DNA of 64,000 nucleotides from Solimicrobium silvestre (GTDB lineage Bacteria > Pseudomonadota > Gammaproteobacteria > Burkholderiales > Burkholderiaceae_D): positions 124,001 through 188,000 of the forward strand of contig NZ_PUGF01000005.1 of NCBI RefSeq assembly GCF_002976435.1. Reading direction: 5' to 3'. The notes under the pieces are model-generated. The model saw only the letters and a program-made list of their open reading frames with translations. It searched no databases and was not told where the DNA came from. The translations under genes and the position numbers were made by a program. This document shows, piece after piece, positions 10,039 through 18,695 of this stretch (position 1 is its first letter; each line of letters starts with the position of its first letter).

Positions 10039-11312
10039 GGAGTGGAAATGCGCTGTCTGGTGCTTGCGCTATACCGGAACAAGACGTGTTGAACTTACAG
10101 GATCGGTTGACGCAGAAGAGTAAGCACGATCACCACGACAGCGAACAGGTCGAAAGCGTTGATCCGTTTCTGTGGCCGTTTCAGGAAATATTGCCGCCAT
10201 TAGGATTGCAGGAAAATGTTGGTGTTGCACCTGCAAGACCGGAAGTCGGAGCAAGCCCGGGCCGGTACGCTACCGACACGCGTCCTGAAGCGAGAGAAGC
10301 CTTGCTGGATTGGTCATTGCACAGTCAGCCGCAGGCGTTGAACGTTCTAACCAAAGGTGCTTTCGTCTTATCGGATTCAAAGGCGTCGCCGTCACCCGGT
10401 CAGTTGAAACAGATCGTATCGCAAACTGGTGGGGTAACAGCCGAGGTTGCGACTGCCATAGTCGGTGGCGTATTAGACCATCTTAGCGACCAGCCGATGA
10501 AGAAGTTGCCAACGTATCTGCGTGCCGAAGAATTCCCTCGCACAGCCGACACGGGCCATAAAGGGACGGTTGCTGATGACGGGGAATTGCAGAGCAGGTC
10601 GTCACCGATTGTAGTCCAACAGCAGAGTCGTCAAGGCAGTGCCCTTACAACGCCGGCAACGGCACGTCAGGAGTCGCCGACCGAAGCCTTGCCGGATTCC
10701 AAGACGCCGCCGTCATCCGGTAATTTGACGCAGGTCGTATCGTACACCGGTGGAGTAACAGCCGAGGTGGTGGCTGACATTGTAGGTCGAGTTTTAGACG
10801 ATCTCACCGACCGGACACTGACGAAGTCATCGGAGTATCCGCGTGCCGAAGAAACCCCTCGCACAGCCGAGGCTCGCCGTAAAGCGGCGACGGTTTTTTC
10901 TGCTGATGACGGGCAATTGCAGGGCAGGCCATCGCCGATTGAAGTTCAACAGAAGGGTCGTCAAAGCAGTGTCCTTACAACGCCGGCAACGGTACGTCAG
11001 GAATCTCCGACGGTGCATCCGGGGCGTATGGGAACGTCCGATCGCGTTGTCCAGAATAGCTGGGTTTACAAATTCCGTTCATGGGGGAAAGAACATGCCG
11101 TGACGATTTTGTCGACACTGGGATCGAGCCCTCAGTTGCTTTCGTCATTGACCTTGCAACCGACCAGCGCGCTGGTCGAACAACGCTTGAACGCGCATGG
11201 CGACATGCCTGGGAGCAGCGATCAGTGGGTCTTCCAGGATCACGGCGATGAACGGCGACAACAGCAGGACGCCCGACATCAGTATCGTGAGCAGGAAGAG
11301 GATGAATCGTGA
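10026..11312 (+). CDS. invJ: T3SS needle-length regulator SctP (InvJ/Spa32-like) with internal duplication
   Basis: This 428-residue hydrophilic protein lies between invI and spaO, the place of InvJ/Spa32, which sets needle or inner-rod length and switches substrate specificity. It is Gln/Ser/Thr/Pro-rich with no membrane segment. Residues about 117-223 and 224-330 are a tandem duplication: each copy begins DSK, contains TGGVTAEV, PRAEE or LRAEE, and ends LTTPATxRQESPT. The C-terminal part (about 340-425) should hold the substrate-switch region; it has W-rich patches (NSWVYKFRSWG). InvJ of Salmonella is about 336 residues, so this one is longer by about one repeat. Family assignment is mostly positional. 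It overlaps spaO by four bases. Confidence 0.78.
   Translation: MVEIRSGNALSGACAIPEQDVLNLQDRLTQKSKHDHHDSEQVESVDPFLWPFQEILPPLGLQENVGVAPARPEVGASPGRYATDTRPEAREALLDWSLHSQPQALNVLTKGAFVLSDSKASPSPGQLKQIVSQTGGVTAEVATAIVGGVLDHLSDQPMKKLPTYLRAEEFPRTADTGHKGTVADDGELQSRSSPIVVQQQSRQGSALTTPATARQESPTEALPDSKTPPSSGNLTQVVSYTGGVTAEVVADIVGRVLDDLTDRTLTKSSEYPRAEETPRTAEARRKAATVFSADDGQLQGRPSPIEVQQKGRQSSVLTTPATVRQESPTVHPGRMGTSDRVVQNSWVYKFRSWGKEHAVTILSTLGSSPQLLSSLTLQPTSALVEQRLNAHGDMPGSSDQWVFQDHGDERRQQQDARHQYREQEEDES
10374..11015 (+). repeat. Tandem duplication of about 321 bases inside invJ
   Basis: Copy one covers about 10374-10694 and copy two about 10695-11015. They align with about a three-codon length difference and remain similar at the DNA level; CTTACAACGCCGGCAACGG is identical in both and followed by near-identical sequence. 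The period is about 107 codons. In ruler-type proteins length variation can change needle length, so this duplication may matter functionally; that is inference. Confidence 0.8.
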
Positions 11313-12289
11313 AATATCCTTCCCTACGCCATGTAGTCGATGCCGAGTGCCATGCTCGTGCTGCGCTGGCGCTTTGGCCGCGACGTGATGCTGCGTTGAT
11401 CGGACGGCTAGCTTACGCGCCGTTGCCGAACGGCCCTTCAGTGTATGCCGTGCAGGCATACCGTAAAGATCGCTGCTGGCGCGGTTACGTCGATCTGGCC
11501 GAGTGGCTGGCAAACACGGCGCCCGAACTGGCCAGTTTAGCCTGTGCCGCGGACGCCAGCACCGAGCATGTGCGACATTTGTTCGCGGCTAGCGCACATC
11601 CTGTTGACATGCCTTTGCCTGAGCTCGGCTATGACATGCTGCAAATCGAGCATAACCCCGAGCAATCCCTGGCGCAATCCAAACTATGTCTGTTATCGAT
11701 CCTCACGCCGCAAGGCCGTGTCTGGTTAAGCGAATTTCCACAGCCGATCGCACCCGTTGTGGGTGCAGTTTCTGCGTCCATGCAGGCGCTGCCGCTTTTG
11801 CTGGCCTGGCATTTAGGCAGTAGTAGCGCCAGCCGTCGGCTGGTTGCCGACTTACGGCGTGGCGACGTATTGCTGATCGGATGCGAGGCATTTGAACTGA
11901 CCAGCGCCGGTAGGGTTATAGGGCGCTTTTCAATTAACGAAGATGGAGAAATTTCCGTGCAAGCCACAACGATGAACGAACTAAAAGAAGCTACAACGCA
12001 AGACCATGTAGAGGCGCACACCGCGCCGACTGTTGCTATCACCATGGGCGACATTCCGTTGCGCCTCGATTTCATCCTGCAACGCCGCACCATGACGGTG
12101 GCCCAGCTGGACGCTTTGTATCGTGGGCAAGTCCTGTCATTGGATCCACAAGCGGAACAACAGGTGGAGATCACGGTTAATGGCATGCGTCTGGCCACGG
12201 GAGAGTTGGTCGAACTGAATGGCCGTTTGGGTATCGAATTGCATGACATCGCGGTCGGCACATCTCTCGCTGAGGCGCATCGTGTCTAA
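11309..12289 (+). CDS. spaO: T3SS C-ring/sorting platform protein SctQ (SpaO/Spa33)
   Basis: This 326-residue protein is the core of the cytoplasmic sorting platform. The C-terminal SPOA domain is visible at about residues 235-320 (IPLRLDFILQRRTMTVAQLD and GMRLATGELVELNGRLGIEL). A weaker SPOA1-like region lies at about 150-210, and the N-terminal 140 residues are the variable part. The GTG start at 11309 overlaps the invJ stop (GTGA). An internal GTG at 11957 with its own GGAG may give a separate C-terminal product. The 3' end overlaps spaP by 8 bases. Confidence 0.92.
   Translation: MKYPSLRHVVDAECHARAALALWPRRDAALIGRLAYAPLPNGPSVYAVQAYRKDRCWRGYVDLAEWLANTAPELASLACAADASTEHVRHLFAASAHPVDMPLPELGYDMLQIEHNPEQSLAQSKLCLLSILTPQGRVWLSEFPQPIAPVVGAVSASMQALPLLLAWHLGSSSASRRLVADLRRGDVLLIGCEAFELTSAGRVIGRFSINEDGEISVQATTMNELKEATTQDHVEAHTAPTVAITMGDIPLRLDFILQRRTMTVAQLDALYRGQVLSLDPQAEQQVEITVNGMRLATGELVELNGRLGIELHDIAVGTSLAEAHRV
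11945..11959 (+). promoter_or_regulatory. Probable internal translation start for SctQ-C
   Basis: Within spaO, GGAGAA at 11945-11950 is followed after six bases by an in-frame GTG at 11957 (codon 217). Initiation here would give a 110-residue product containing only the C-terminal SPOA domain. Internal initiation that yields a short SctQ form is known for Salmonella SpaO, Shigella Spa33 and Yersinia YscQ. The site is seen in the sequence; its use is inferred. Confidence 0.5.
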
Positions 12290-12950
12290 TGACATTTCCC
12301 TGATCGGGCTGTTGGCCCTGGCGACGTTGCTGCCGTTCCTGTTGGCGGCCGGCACTTGCTATCTGAAATTTTCTATCGTGTTCGTCATGGTGCGCAATGC
12401 GATGGGGTTGCAGCAGGTACCGTCCAACCTGGTTCTTAATGCGGTGGCGTTGATGATGTCAGTGTTTGTGATGTTGCCGGTGTCGCAAAAAATTTATGAC
12501 TACCAGAGCGAAAATCCGGTCAATTTTTCCAGCCTGGCTTCGGTTGAGTCATTTGTCGATAACGGCCTTGATTCGTACCGCGGCTACTTGCAAAAATACA
12601 GTGATCCGGAACTGACGGCATTTTTTGAGAAAATCCAGGCCGCGCGTCTGGCAGAAAAGAACACGCCGCATTTGGAGGGCGAGGATCAGGTTTCCATCTT
12701 CTCACTGTTACCGGCCTACGCCCTAAGCGAAATTAAGAGTGCTTTCAAGATCGGTTTTTACCTGTACCTGCCGTTCGTGGTGATTGATCTGGTGATTTCC
12801 AGCATCCTGCTTGCGCTGGGTATGATGATGATGAGCCCGGTGGTGATTTCCGTGCCGATCAAGCTGATTCTGTTCGTAGCGATGGATGGCTGGTCGTTGC
12901 TGAGCCAGGGTTTGATCCTGCAATACATTGATCTCGGAAGCGGAGGGTAG
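12282..12950 (+). CDS. spaP: T3SS export apparatus protein SctR (SpaP/Spa24)
   Basis: This 222-residue inner-membrane protein is the main component of the export gate entry (SctR5 S4 T1). Four hydrophobic segments lie near residues 5-30, 45-65, 160-185 and 190-210. Characteristic motifs are [16 protein letters not shown] and [20 protein letters not shown]. The start is placed at GTG 12282 because the protein then begins [13 protein letters not shown] as in SpaP; the longer in-frame start at 12219 would add 21 atypical residues shared with the spaO coding region. Confidence 0.94.
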   Translation: MSNDISLIGLLALATLLPFLLAAGTCYLKFSIVFVMVRNAMGLQQVPSNLVLNAVALMMSVFVMLPVSQKIYDYQSENPVNFSSLASVESFVDNGLDSYRGYLQKYSDPELTAFFEKIQAARLAEKNTPHLEGEDQVSIFSLLPAYALSEIKSAFKIGFYLYLPFVVIDLVISSILLALGMMMMSPVVISVPIKLILFVAMDGWSLLSQGLILQYIDLGSGG

Positions 12951-12955
12951 CCGCC

Positions 12956-13210
12956 ATGGATGATATCGTTTATGCCGGTAACAAGACGTTGTATCTGGTG
13001 TTAAAGCTGGTGCTGTGGCCGGTTATCGTCGCCACTGTGGTTGGCTTGCTGGTGGGTTTGTTTCAGACCGTGACGCAATTGCAGGAGCAGACGCTGCCGT
13101 TCGGTATCAAGTTGCTGGCGGTAAGTTTTTGCTTATTCATGCTGTCGGGATGGTATGGAGAAGTACTACTTAATTTCGGTCGTGAAGTCATGCGTTTAGC
13201 CTTGGGGTGA
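12956..13210 (+). CDS. spaQ: T3SS export apparatus protein SctS (SpaQ/Spa9)
   Basis: This 84-residue protein consists of two transmembrane helical segments (about 12-40 and 50-75) separated by a short loop containing [16 protein letters not shown], the hallmark of the FliQ/SctS family. It joins SctR and SctT in the export gate. It lies 5 bases after spaP, and its TGA overlaps the GTG start of spaR (GTGA). Confidence 0.94.
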   Translation: MDDIVYAGNKTLYLVLKLVLWPVIVATVVGLLVGLFQTVTQLQEQTLPFGIKLLAVSFCLFMLSGWYGEVLLNFGREVMRLALG

Positions 13211-13998
13211 GTGTTACCTATGTGCCCATGAATACCTCCCTATTTTTCGACGTTAACACTTGGTTGCTTGGCGCTGCGCTGGGTTTTACCCGGTTGGCAC
13301 CGGTATTTTTTATGCTGCCGTTTTTTAATTCTAGTGTGTTGAGCGGCGCCACGCGCAACGCCGTGATCGCGATTGTAGCCATGGGATTCTGGCCGGTGCC
13401 GTTGGCGACCATGGCAACGATCGATACAAACATCTATGTTGCGGCTATTGGACAGGAACTGCTCATCGGTGTCATCTTGGGTTGTTTGCTGGCCTGGCCG
13501 TTTTGGGTGTTCCACGCGGTGGGAAATTTCATCGACAACCAACGCGGCGCAACATTGAGTAGCACGATCGATCCAGCCAATGGTGTGGATACGTCAGAGT
13601 TGTCCAACTTTTTCAATATGTTTGCAGCAGCTGTGTATCTCCAGGGCGGCGGATTAATGCTGTTTGTAGAGGCTGTCAGTGACAGCTATCGCTTGTGTGA
13701 CCCCTTGCAGGGCTGCACATTCTCTAGCGCGCCGCTGCTTTCGTTGCTGACCAACATGTCCACGCGAATGATTGTGATCGCCAGCCCGGTCATTGCCGCC
13801 ATGCTGTTATCGGAGTTCGTGCTTGGACTGTTGTCGCGATTTGCTCCGCAGCTTAATGCGTTTTCGATTTCACTGACGGTGAAGAGTCTGGTGGCGATGT
13901 TGGTGTTGCTGATCTACTTTGGTCCCTTGTTTCCTGATGAAATTATGCGCCAAAGCGGCATGGCGAATTATTTGCCGTTATGGTTTGAGGGGCGTTAA
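13207..13998 (+). CDS. spaR: T3SS export apparatus protein SctT (SpaR/Spa29)
   Basis: This 263-residue polytopic protein (six or seven hydrophobic segments) is the FliR/SctT subunit of the export gate. Motifs include [16 protein letters not shown] near the N terminus, [19 protein letters not shown] (about residues 110-128) and the C-terminal [20 protein letters not shown]. The GTG at 13207, coupled to the spaQ stop, is taken as the start; an ATG at 13228 is a possible alternative that removes seven residues. Confidence 0.93.
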   Translation: MSVTYVPMNTSLFFDVNTWLLGAALGFTRLAPVFFMLPFFNSSVLSGATRNAVIAIVAMGFWPVPLATMATIDTNIYVAAIGQELLIGVILGCLLAWPFWVFHAVGNFIDNQRGATLSSTIDPANGVDTSELSNFFNMFAAAVYLQGGGLMLFVEAVSDSYRLCDPLQGCTFSSAPLLSLLTNMSTRMIVIASPVIAAMLLSEFVLGLLSRFAPQLNAFSISLTVKSLVAMLVLLIYFGPLFPDEIMRQSGMANYLPLWFEGR

Positions 13999-14000
13999 CC

Positions 14001-15095
14001 ATGTCGGAAAGCAAAACCGAAAAAGCCACGCCGAAGAAACGTCGCGATGCCGCCAAACGCGGGCAATCTTTCAAGGCGCGCGACCTGGTGGTGGCCTGCC
14101 TGATGTTTAGTGGTGTGTTACTGGTGGTTTGGCTGGGTACGTTGGCGGAGATCGGCGCCGCTTTTGTCGGTGCGGTGCGTAGCGGATTCACGCTGGACTT
14201 GCATCGCTATGCGGCGGATATCTTGCTGCTTGCGTTGAAGGTGGTGGGGCCGATTATCTTGTTGAGTATTGTCGCCACGGCATTTCCATCCTTGCTGCAA
14301 AGCGGATTTTCGCTAGCCAGCGAAGCGTTCAAGATTAACTTCGGCGCGCTCAATCCGATTAAGGGTTTCAAAAAAATTTTCAACCTGCGTACCGTAAAGG
14401 AGTTCGTTAAGGCCGTGCTGTACCTGTGCTGTTTTAGTGCTGCATTTATGCTGATGTGGTGGTCGCAGCGCAAACTGATTTTTTCTCAGGTGCATGCGTC
14501 GATTCCTGAAATTATCGGCATCTGGGGAAAACTGATCATCAGTCTGGTGTTGATCTGCCTTGGCTGCATCGCGGCGGTGCTGGTGTTGGACGCGCTGGCG
14601 GAATTGTTTCTTTACCTTAAGGAATTGCGTATGGAGAAGCAGGAAGTTAAGCGCGAATACAAGGAGCTTGAAGGCGACCCGCTGATGAAGAGCAAACGTA
14701 AGCAAGTCCATATGGAAATGCTGTCGGAGCAGGAAAAACACGACATTGAGAATTCACGGATGGTGATTGCCAATCCAACACACGTAGCGATCGGTATCTA
14801 TTTCAAACCCGAGCTGTCGCCGATTCCGTTCATTTCGATACGCGAGAGCAACCAGCGTGCGCTGGCAGTGCGGAACTATGCTGAAAAGGTCGGTGTACCG
14901 GTGATCGTTGACATTGGCCTGGCGCGTCGCCTGTATCGTACCCATCGACGGTATGCCATGGTTAGCATGGAAGAAATCCAACCTGTCGTACGCCTTCTGT
15001 TATGGCTACAGCAGGTCGAGATTGCCGGCATTGAGATCGATGTGGATACAAATCCCGAAAACGATAATAACGACGCAGCAAAAGATAGTCTCTGA
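14001..15095 (+). CDS. spaS: T3SS autoprotease switch protein SctU (SpaS/Spa40)
   Basis: This 364-residue FlhB/SctU protein has four transmembrane segments (about 28-55, 75-100, 135-160, 180-205) and a cytoplasmic domain. The self-cleavage motif NPTH is at residues 258-261 (MVIANPTHVAIGIYF), so autocleavage between N258 and P259 is expected. This cleavage switches export from early to later substrates. The N terminus (SESKTEKATPKKRRDAAKRGQ) is the conserved start of the family. GAGGGG precedes the ATG. It closes the inv/spa apparatus block. Confidence 0.95.
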   Translation: MSESKTEKATPKKRRDAAKRGQSFKARDLVVACLMFSGVLLVVWLGTLAEIGAAFVGAVRSGFTLDLHRYAADILLLALKVVGPIILLSIVATAFPSLLQSGFSLASEAFKINFGALNPIKGFKKIFNLRTVKEFVKAVLYLCCFSAAFMLMWWSQRKLIFSQVHASIPEIIGIWGKLIISLVLICLGCIAAVLVLDALAELFLYLKELRMEKQEVKREYKELEGDPLMKSKRKQVHMEMLSEQEKHDIENSRMVIANPTHVAIGIYFKPELSPIPFISIRESNQRALAVRNYAEKVGVPVIVDIGLARRLYRTHRRYAMVSMEEIQPVVRLLLWLQQVEIAGIEIDVDTNPENDNNDAAKDSL

Positions 15096-15196
15096 TTATA
15101 TTTTAAAGAGAATGTATGTTCGTTTTTTTAATGCGCCTGCAAGGTGTTTATTTGATACTGGCGTTATCAGTTGATGACGCGAAAGGAATATGTGGC

Positions 15197-15679
15197 ATGA
15201 GTCATCAAGATGAAGAAACCGCAGAGCAGGATCTGGAAGTCATCCTCGATGCGGTCAATCAGGGAGTCACGCTCAAAGAAATTCACGGGATTTCCGATGA
15301 GCAGATGGACGGATTGTATAGCTTGGCCTATGACTTTTATAACCAGGGCAGGCTTGATGAGGCGGAGAAGTTTTTTCGTTTTCTGTGTATCTACGATTTT
15401 TACTGTGTAGATTTTCTGATGGGATTGGCGGCAGTCTACCAGCTCAAAGAAATGTATCAGAAAGCCGCTGATATTTACGCGATTGCTTTTGCCCAGGGAG
15501 ATGCCGACTACCGGCCAATGCTGTATTCCGGTCAATGTCAATTGGCGATGGGTAAATCGGGAAAGGCGAAGCAATGTTTCAAGGTGGTGGTTGAGCAGTC
15601 GGACGACGATGCGTTGAAAGCGAAAGCGCAAGCCTATCTAACTGCGTTGCAGCGAAGCCGTACTTCAGGCTCGAAGTAA
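15197..15679 (+). CDS. sicA: Translocator chaperone SctH (SicA/IpgC), TPR type
   Basis: This 160-residue class II chaperone binds the SipB and SipC translocators. By analogy with SicA and IpgC it also acts as InvF co-activator when free. Three tetratricopeptide repeats are visible from about residue 35 to 140, with the hallmark stretch YDFYNQGRLDEAEKFFRFLC and later YRPMLYSGQCQLAMGKSGKA. The start at 15197 (after AAAGGAATATGTGGC) gives MSHQDEETAEQDLEVILDAV, which aligns with SicA. The open frame extends upstream to 15116, but those 27 residues are hydrophobic and unlike the family. Confidence 0.92.
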   Translation: MSHQDEETAEQDLEVILDAVNQGVTLKEIHGISDEQMDGLYSLAYDFYNQGRLDEAEKFFRFLCIYDFYCVDFLMGLAAVYQLKEMYQKAADIYAIAFAQGDADYRPMLYSGQCQLAMGKSGKAKQCFKVVVEQSDDDALKAKAQAYLTALQRSRTSGSK

Positions 15680-15701
15680 GATAAATCAAAGGAAAATTGA
15701 A

Positions 15702-17495
15702 ATGAGTGCGGTAATTGTAAATAGGCGGGTTGAAAATTTTCTACGTGATCCTTCCATGGTTGAGAAAGCCAGGGATGTGACTACGATGTCGCCATCTATT
15801 CTTAAGGAAGCGGAAAGATTGGCGGATGAGTTGGCGGAATTGATTACTGATGAGCTCGAAGAAGATCAGGTCTCTAGAAAGCGGCGTCAAAGCAATGCCA
15901 TGCGCCCGCAGTTGGCGCCGCCAAGACAGACTGGTGCGGAAGCGACCGCTGGTACCCGTGATGCAGGGAAGATGTTGGCATCGATGTTGGTTCTGTTGGA
16001 GGGGGCTAAGTTGAGCAAGCTGGCTTTTAATGCCTATTCGGCTGCAGTGCAGGGCGAGGCGCGCGATGCTGGCAATGCTAAGTTGGTCGAGGATTACGAA
16101 TCTGCTCTGAACGCCGTCTCTGAGATGGTTGAGCAGCTTGCGGCGCTGAAAGATCAGTTGGCCGGCCTGAGTGACAAAGCGAAGGCGCTTGAGCGGCAGC
16201 TCGCTGATGCTGAGGCGGCGCTTGCTGAGCTGGATCCTGATACACCGGAATATGAGGCAGCAATGAGCGCGCGCGATACGTTGAGTAGTGCGTTGGCGAT
16301 AGTGAAGTCCGACCTGGCTCGTGTGCAGGGTGAGGTGCGAGCAATGCAGAGTGGTGTGGCTGAATTGCAAAAAATTGCGGATGACTTGTTTGTTCGAGCA
16401 GGGCAGGCTGGCGTTGATTTGCCGCGAACAGTGGTGGAGAAAGATGTAAGTAATATTGCGCGCATGTTGGCCTTGATGACGCAACTTGGGGAGCTGATGC
16501 TTGAGGTCGGCGAGACGCTTTTTGCGGTGCAGCGCGAATTGTTAAAGGTTCAGGAAGACGCTCGCATCACGCAGTTAAACAAGGACGCTGAGAAGGCCGA
16601 AAAGGAAATGGCCAAAGCGGAAGCGTTGAATAAAGCGATGGGTTGCGTTGGCAAGATCCTCGGCGCAATTGTTACTGCGGTGTCTCTAGTCGGCGCGATC
16701 TTTACCGGTGGTGCCAGTCTGGCGCTGGCTGGCATCGGTCTGGCGCTCATGATGGCGGATGAAATTTATAAAGGCGTAACCGGTAATTCCTTCATGGAGG
16801 AGGCGTTCAAGCCGCTCATGAAAGTGCTCGAGCCGATTCTGCAATATGTGATGAATATAGTGAGCGACATGCTTGTAGGACTTGGTGTTGATGCGCAGAC
16901 GGCGAAGATGGCGGCCATGATTGTGGTCTCGGTTGTCATCGCGGCGGCAGTGGTTGCACTAGCGGTCACTGGAGCTGGTAGTGCGATCGCAAAAGTGGCG
17001 TCCTCCGCAGCAAAACAGGTGAGCAAGGTGCTGACCAAGGTGATGGAAAAGACCATTGCCAAGCTGGTCCCTCAGATGCTGAAGAAATCGATTGCGCAGA
17101 TGACGAAGAAGATGTCGGGCACTACATCAAAAATGTTCGATGCTGTCAGTCAACGCTTGGGCCTCTCTACGGATGTTGCCAGCAAGCAGATCTATGCATC
17201 TAACTTAGGACGCGTGGCGGCTGGGGTCAACTTCGGTAAGACAGTCATTACCAGTGGACTCGATGTTGGGGCGCAGGTTGCCAATAAGGAGGTCGAAGAG
17301 AGTGTCGTTAGTATGGATAGAGTAATGTTCCTACAAGAACAGGGTCGAAAAGCGACTGATGATCTAGTGGCTCGGCTCATAAAATCATCCTCTTCTTGGG
17401 GGGAGCCGTTTGCTTTCATTAGCGAAGCAATCGGCCAGAGTACCAGTGTCGCCGTCGCCGTGATACGGGCTATCAGAGGCGGGCGTGCCGCCTGA
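15702..17495 (+). CDS. sipB: T3SS translocator SctE (SipB/IpaB/BipB)
   Basis: This 597-residue pore-forming translocator has the SipB layout: polar N-terminal secretion and chaperone-binding region, long coiled coil (about residues 130-310), then two hydrophobic segments (about 320-350, VSLVGAIFTGGASLALAGIG; and 403-430, IVVSVVIAAAVVALAVTGAG). An amphipathic C-terminal region follows. With SipC it inserts in the host membrane. AAAGGAAA precedes the start, 22 bases after sicA. Confidence 0.94.
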   Translation: MSAVIVNRRVENFLRDPSMVEKARDVTTMSPSILKEAERLADELAELITDELEEDQVSRKRRQSNAMRPQLAPPRQTGAEATAGTRDAGKMLASMLVLLEGAKLSKLAFNAYSAAVQGEARDAGNAKLVEDYESALNAVSEMVEQLAALKDQLAGLSDKAKALERQLADAEAALAELDPDTPEYEAAMSARDTLSSALAIVKSDLARVQGEVRAMQSGVAELQKIADDLFVRAGQAGVDLPRTVVEKDVSNIARMLALMTQLGELMLEVGETLFAVQRELLKVQEDARITQLNKDAEKAEKEMAKAEALNKAMGCVGKILGAIVTAVSLVGAIFTGGASLALAGIGLALMMADEIYKGVTGNSFMEEAFKPLMKVLEPILQYVMNIVSDMLVGLGVDAQTAKMAAMIVVSVVIAAAVVALAVTGAGSAIAKVASSAAKQVSKVLTKVMEKTIAKLVPQMLKKSIAQMTKKMSGTTSKMFDAVSQRLGLSTDVASKQIYASNLGRVAAGVNFGKTVITSGLDVGAQVANKEVEESVVSMDRVMFLQEQGRKATDDLVARLIKSSSSWGEPFAFISEAIGQSTSVAVAVIRAIRGGRAA

Positions 17496-17532
17496 ATTTA
17501 TAAGAAACACTACATACTTTAAAGGATGAAAA

Positions 17533-18681
17533 ATGACAACTGTAGCTATTAATAATCAAGTATCGTTCCCGTTACAGGGTGGCGTAAAAGTAAGCGGTCT
17601 ATTGGGCGCGAACGATGTAGCTAATGCCGGTATTGGGAATAAGAAGAGTGACCCGTTTCCGTTAGCGTTGGTGAGGTTTGATGAGGACGGTGACTCCGAT
17701 AACGCGCGGATTCGAAATGACTTGAGCAATGCCCTGGTGGCGATGTCGCCGGAGCGTAAAGGCCGCGTTATCTCTAACCTCACGGATATGGCGCACAGCG
17801 CAGCGGTTGCTGGAGATTCTAAAGTTGTCGATGCCCTTAAAAGCAAACTGCCGGATGTCGAGAAAGAGGCGCGTAATGGCAACAGCTTTGATCACTTGCT
17901 GGAGCTGTTGTTTATGCTGATAACGCTACTAGGTCAAGCTAATACGGCGCGCAAAAATAGCGCAGCGAAGTTTGGCGAGATTGCGTTTAAGCAGGTGCAG
18001 ATTGCTGGTGCTAATAATATCGCCGCAGCCAGTGCCAACTTGGCTGGATCACTTTCAGGCATGGTGATCGGTGTGGCTACCGGAGGCGTCGGTTTTGGTG
18101 TGAGCGCTAAGGCCACAGGAAATCAGGTGAAGAACATTAAAACCAATCGTCGCGATACTTTGGATTTGCGACAAAAGAATAACACGCTTTCCAATGCGAT
18201 TAATCGCCCGACTTCACCTTCGAATGGTCAGTCTGCGCAGGATAAAGTTCGGAAGCTTGACGCGCAAGGGAAAGAGCTCCACGTTCAGGAAAATCTACCT
18301 GGTCTGACCAGCAGCGAGCGAGCAGTTCTGAGTCAGCCTTTGGAAAGAACGAACGCGCTGATCGATTCGAAACAAATGGTGATGGATACCAATACCCAGC
18401 AGTTTGCGTTGCAGCAGCAGGGCGGCCATCTTATTTCCAGTTACGCGATGCCGCTGGCGAATGTTGCGCAGGCTGGTGCGGGAGTTGATGCGGCGAGCAA
18501 AACTAGTACTGCTACGATTGTCACTGCGGGCGGTAATGCGGCAACGACAATGCAACATAGTGACGATGAGATCTCGGAACAAACGAATGGTTTGCTAGCT
18601 AAGATGTTTGCGCTGATTAACAGTTTGTCAAAAGCAAACGTCAACACGTTGAATGCTGTCTCGCAAAGCATCAAAGCTTAA
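17533..18681 (+). CDS. sipC: T3SS translocator SctB (SipC/IpaC/BipC)
   Basis: This 382-residue minor translocator has one hydrophobic region around residues 162-195 (AAASANLAGSLSGMVIGVAT), preceded by a weaker one near 120-135, and a polar Ser/Asn/Gln-rich C terminus. In Salmonella and Shigella the C-terminal half nucleates or bundles actin; here that half is Ala/Thr-rich at 295-350 and functional conservation cannot be read directly. AAAGGATG precedes the ATG. Its TAA overlaps the first possible ATG of sipD. Confidence 0.9.
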   Translation: MTTVAINNQVSFPLQGGVKVSGLLGANDVANAGIGNKKSDPFPLALVRFDEDGDSDNARIRNDLSNALVAMSPERKGRVISNLTDMAHSAAVAGDSKVVDALKSKLPDVEKEARNGNSFDHLLELLFMLITLLGQANTARKNSAAKFGEIAFKQVQIAGANNIAAASANLAGSLSGMVIGVATGGVGFGVSAKATGNQVKNIKTNRRDTLDLRQKNNTLSNAINRPTSPSNGQSAQDKVRKLDAQGKELHVQENLPGLTSSERAVLSQPLERTNALIDSKQMVMDTNTQQFALQQQGGHLISSYAMPLANVAQAGAGVDAASKTSTATIVTAGGNAATTMQHSDDEISEQTNGLLAKMFALINSLSKANVNTLNAVSQSIKA

Positions 18682-18695
18682 TGGGTGGAAATTAT

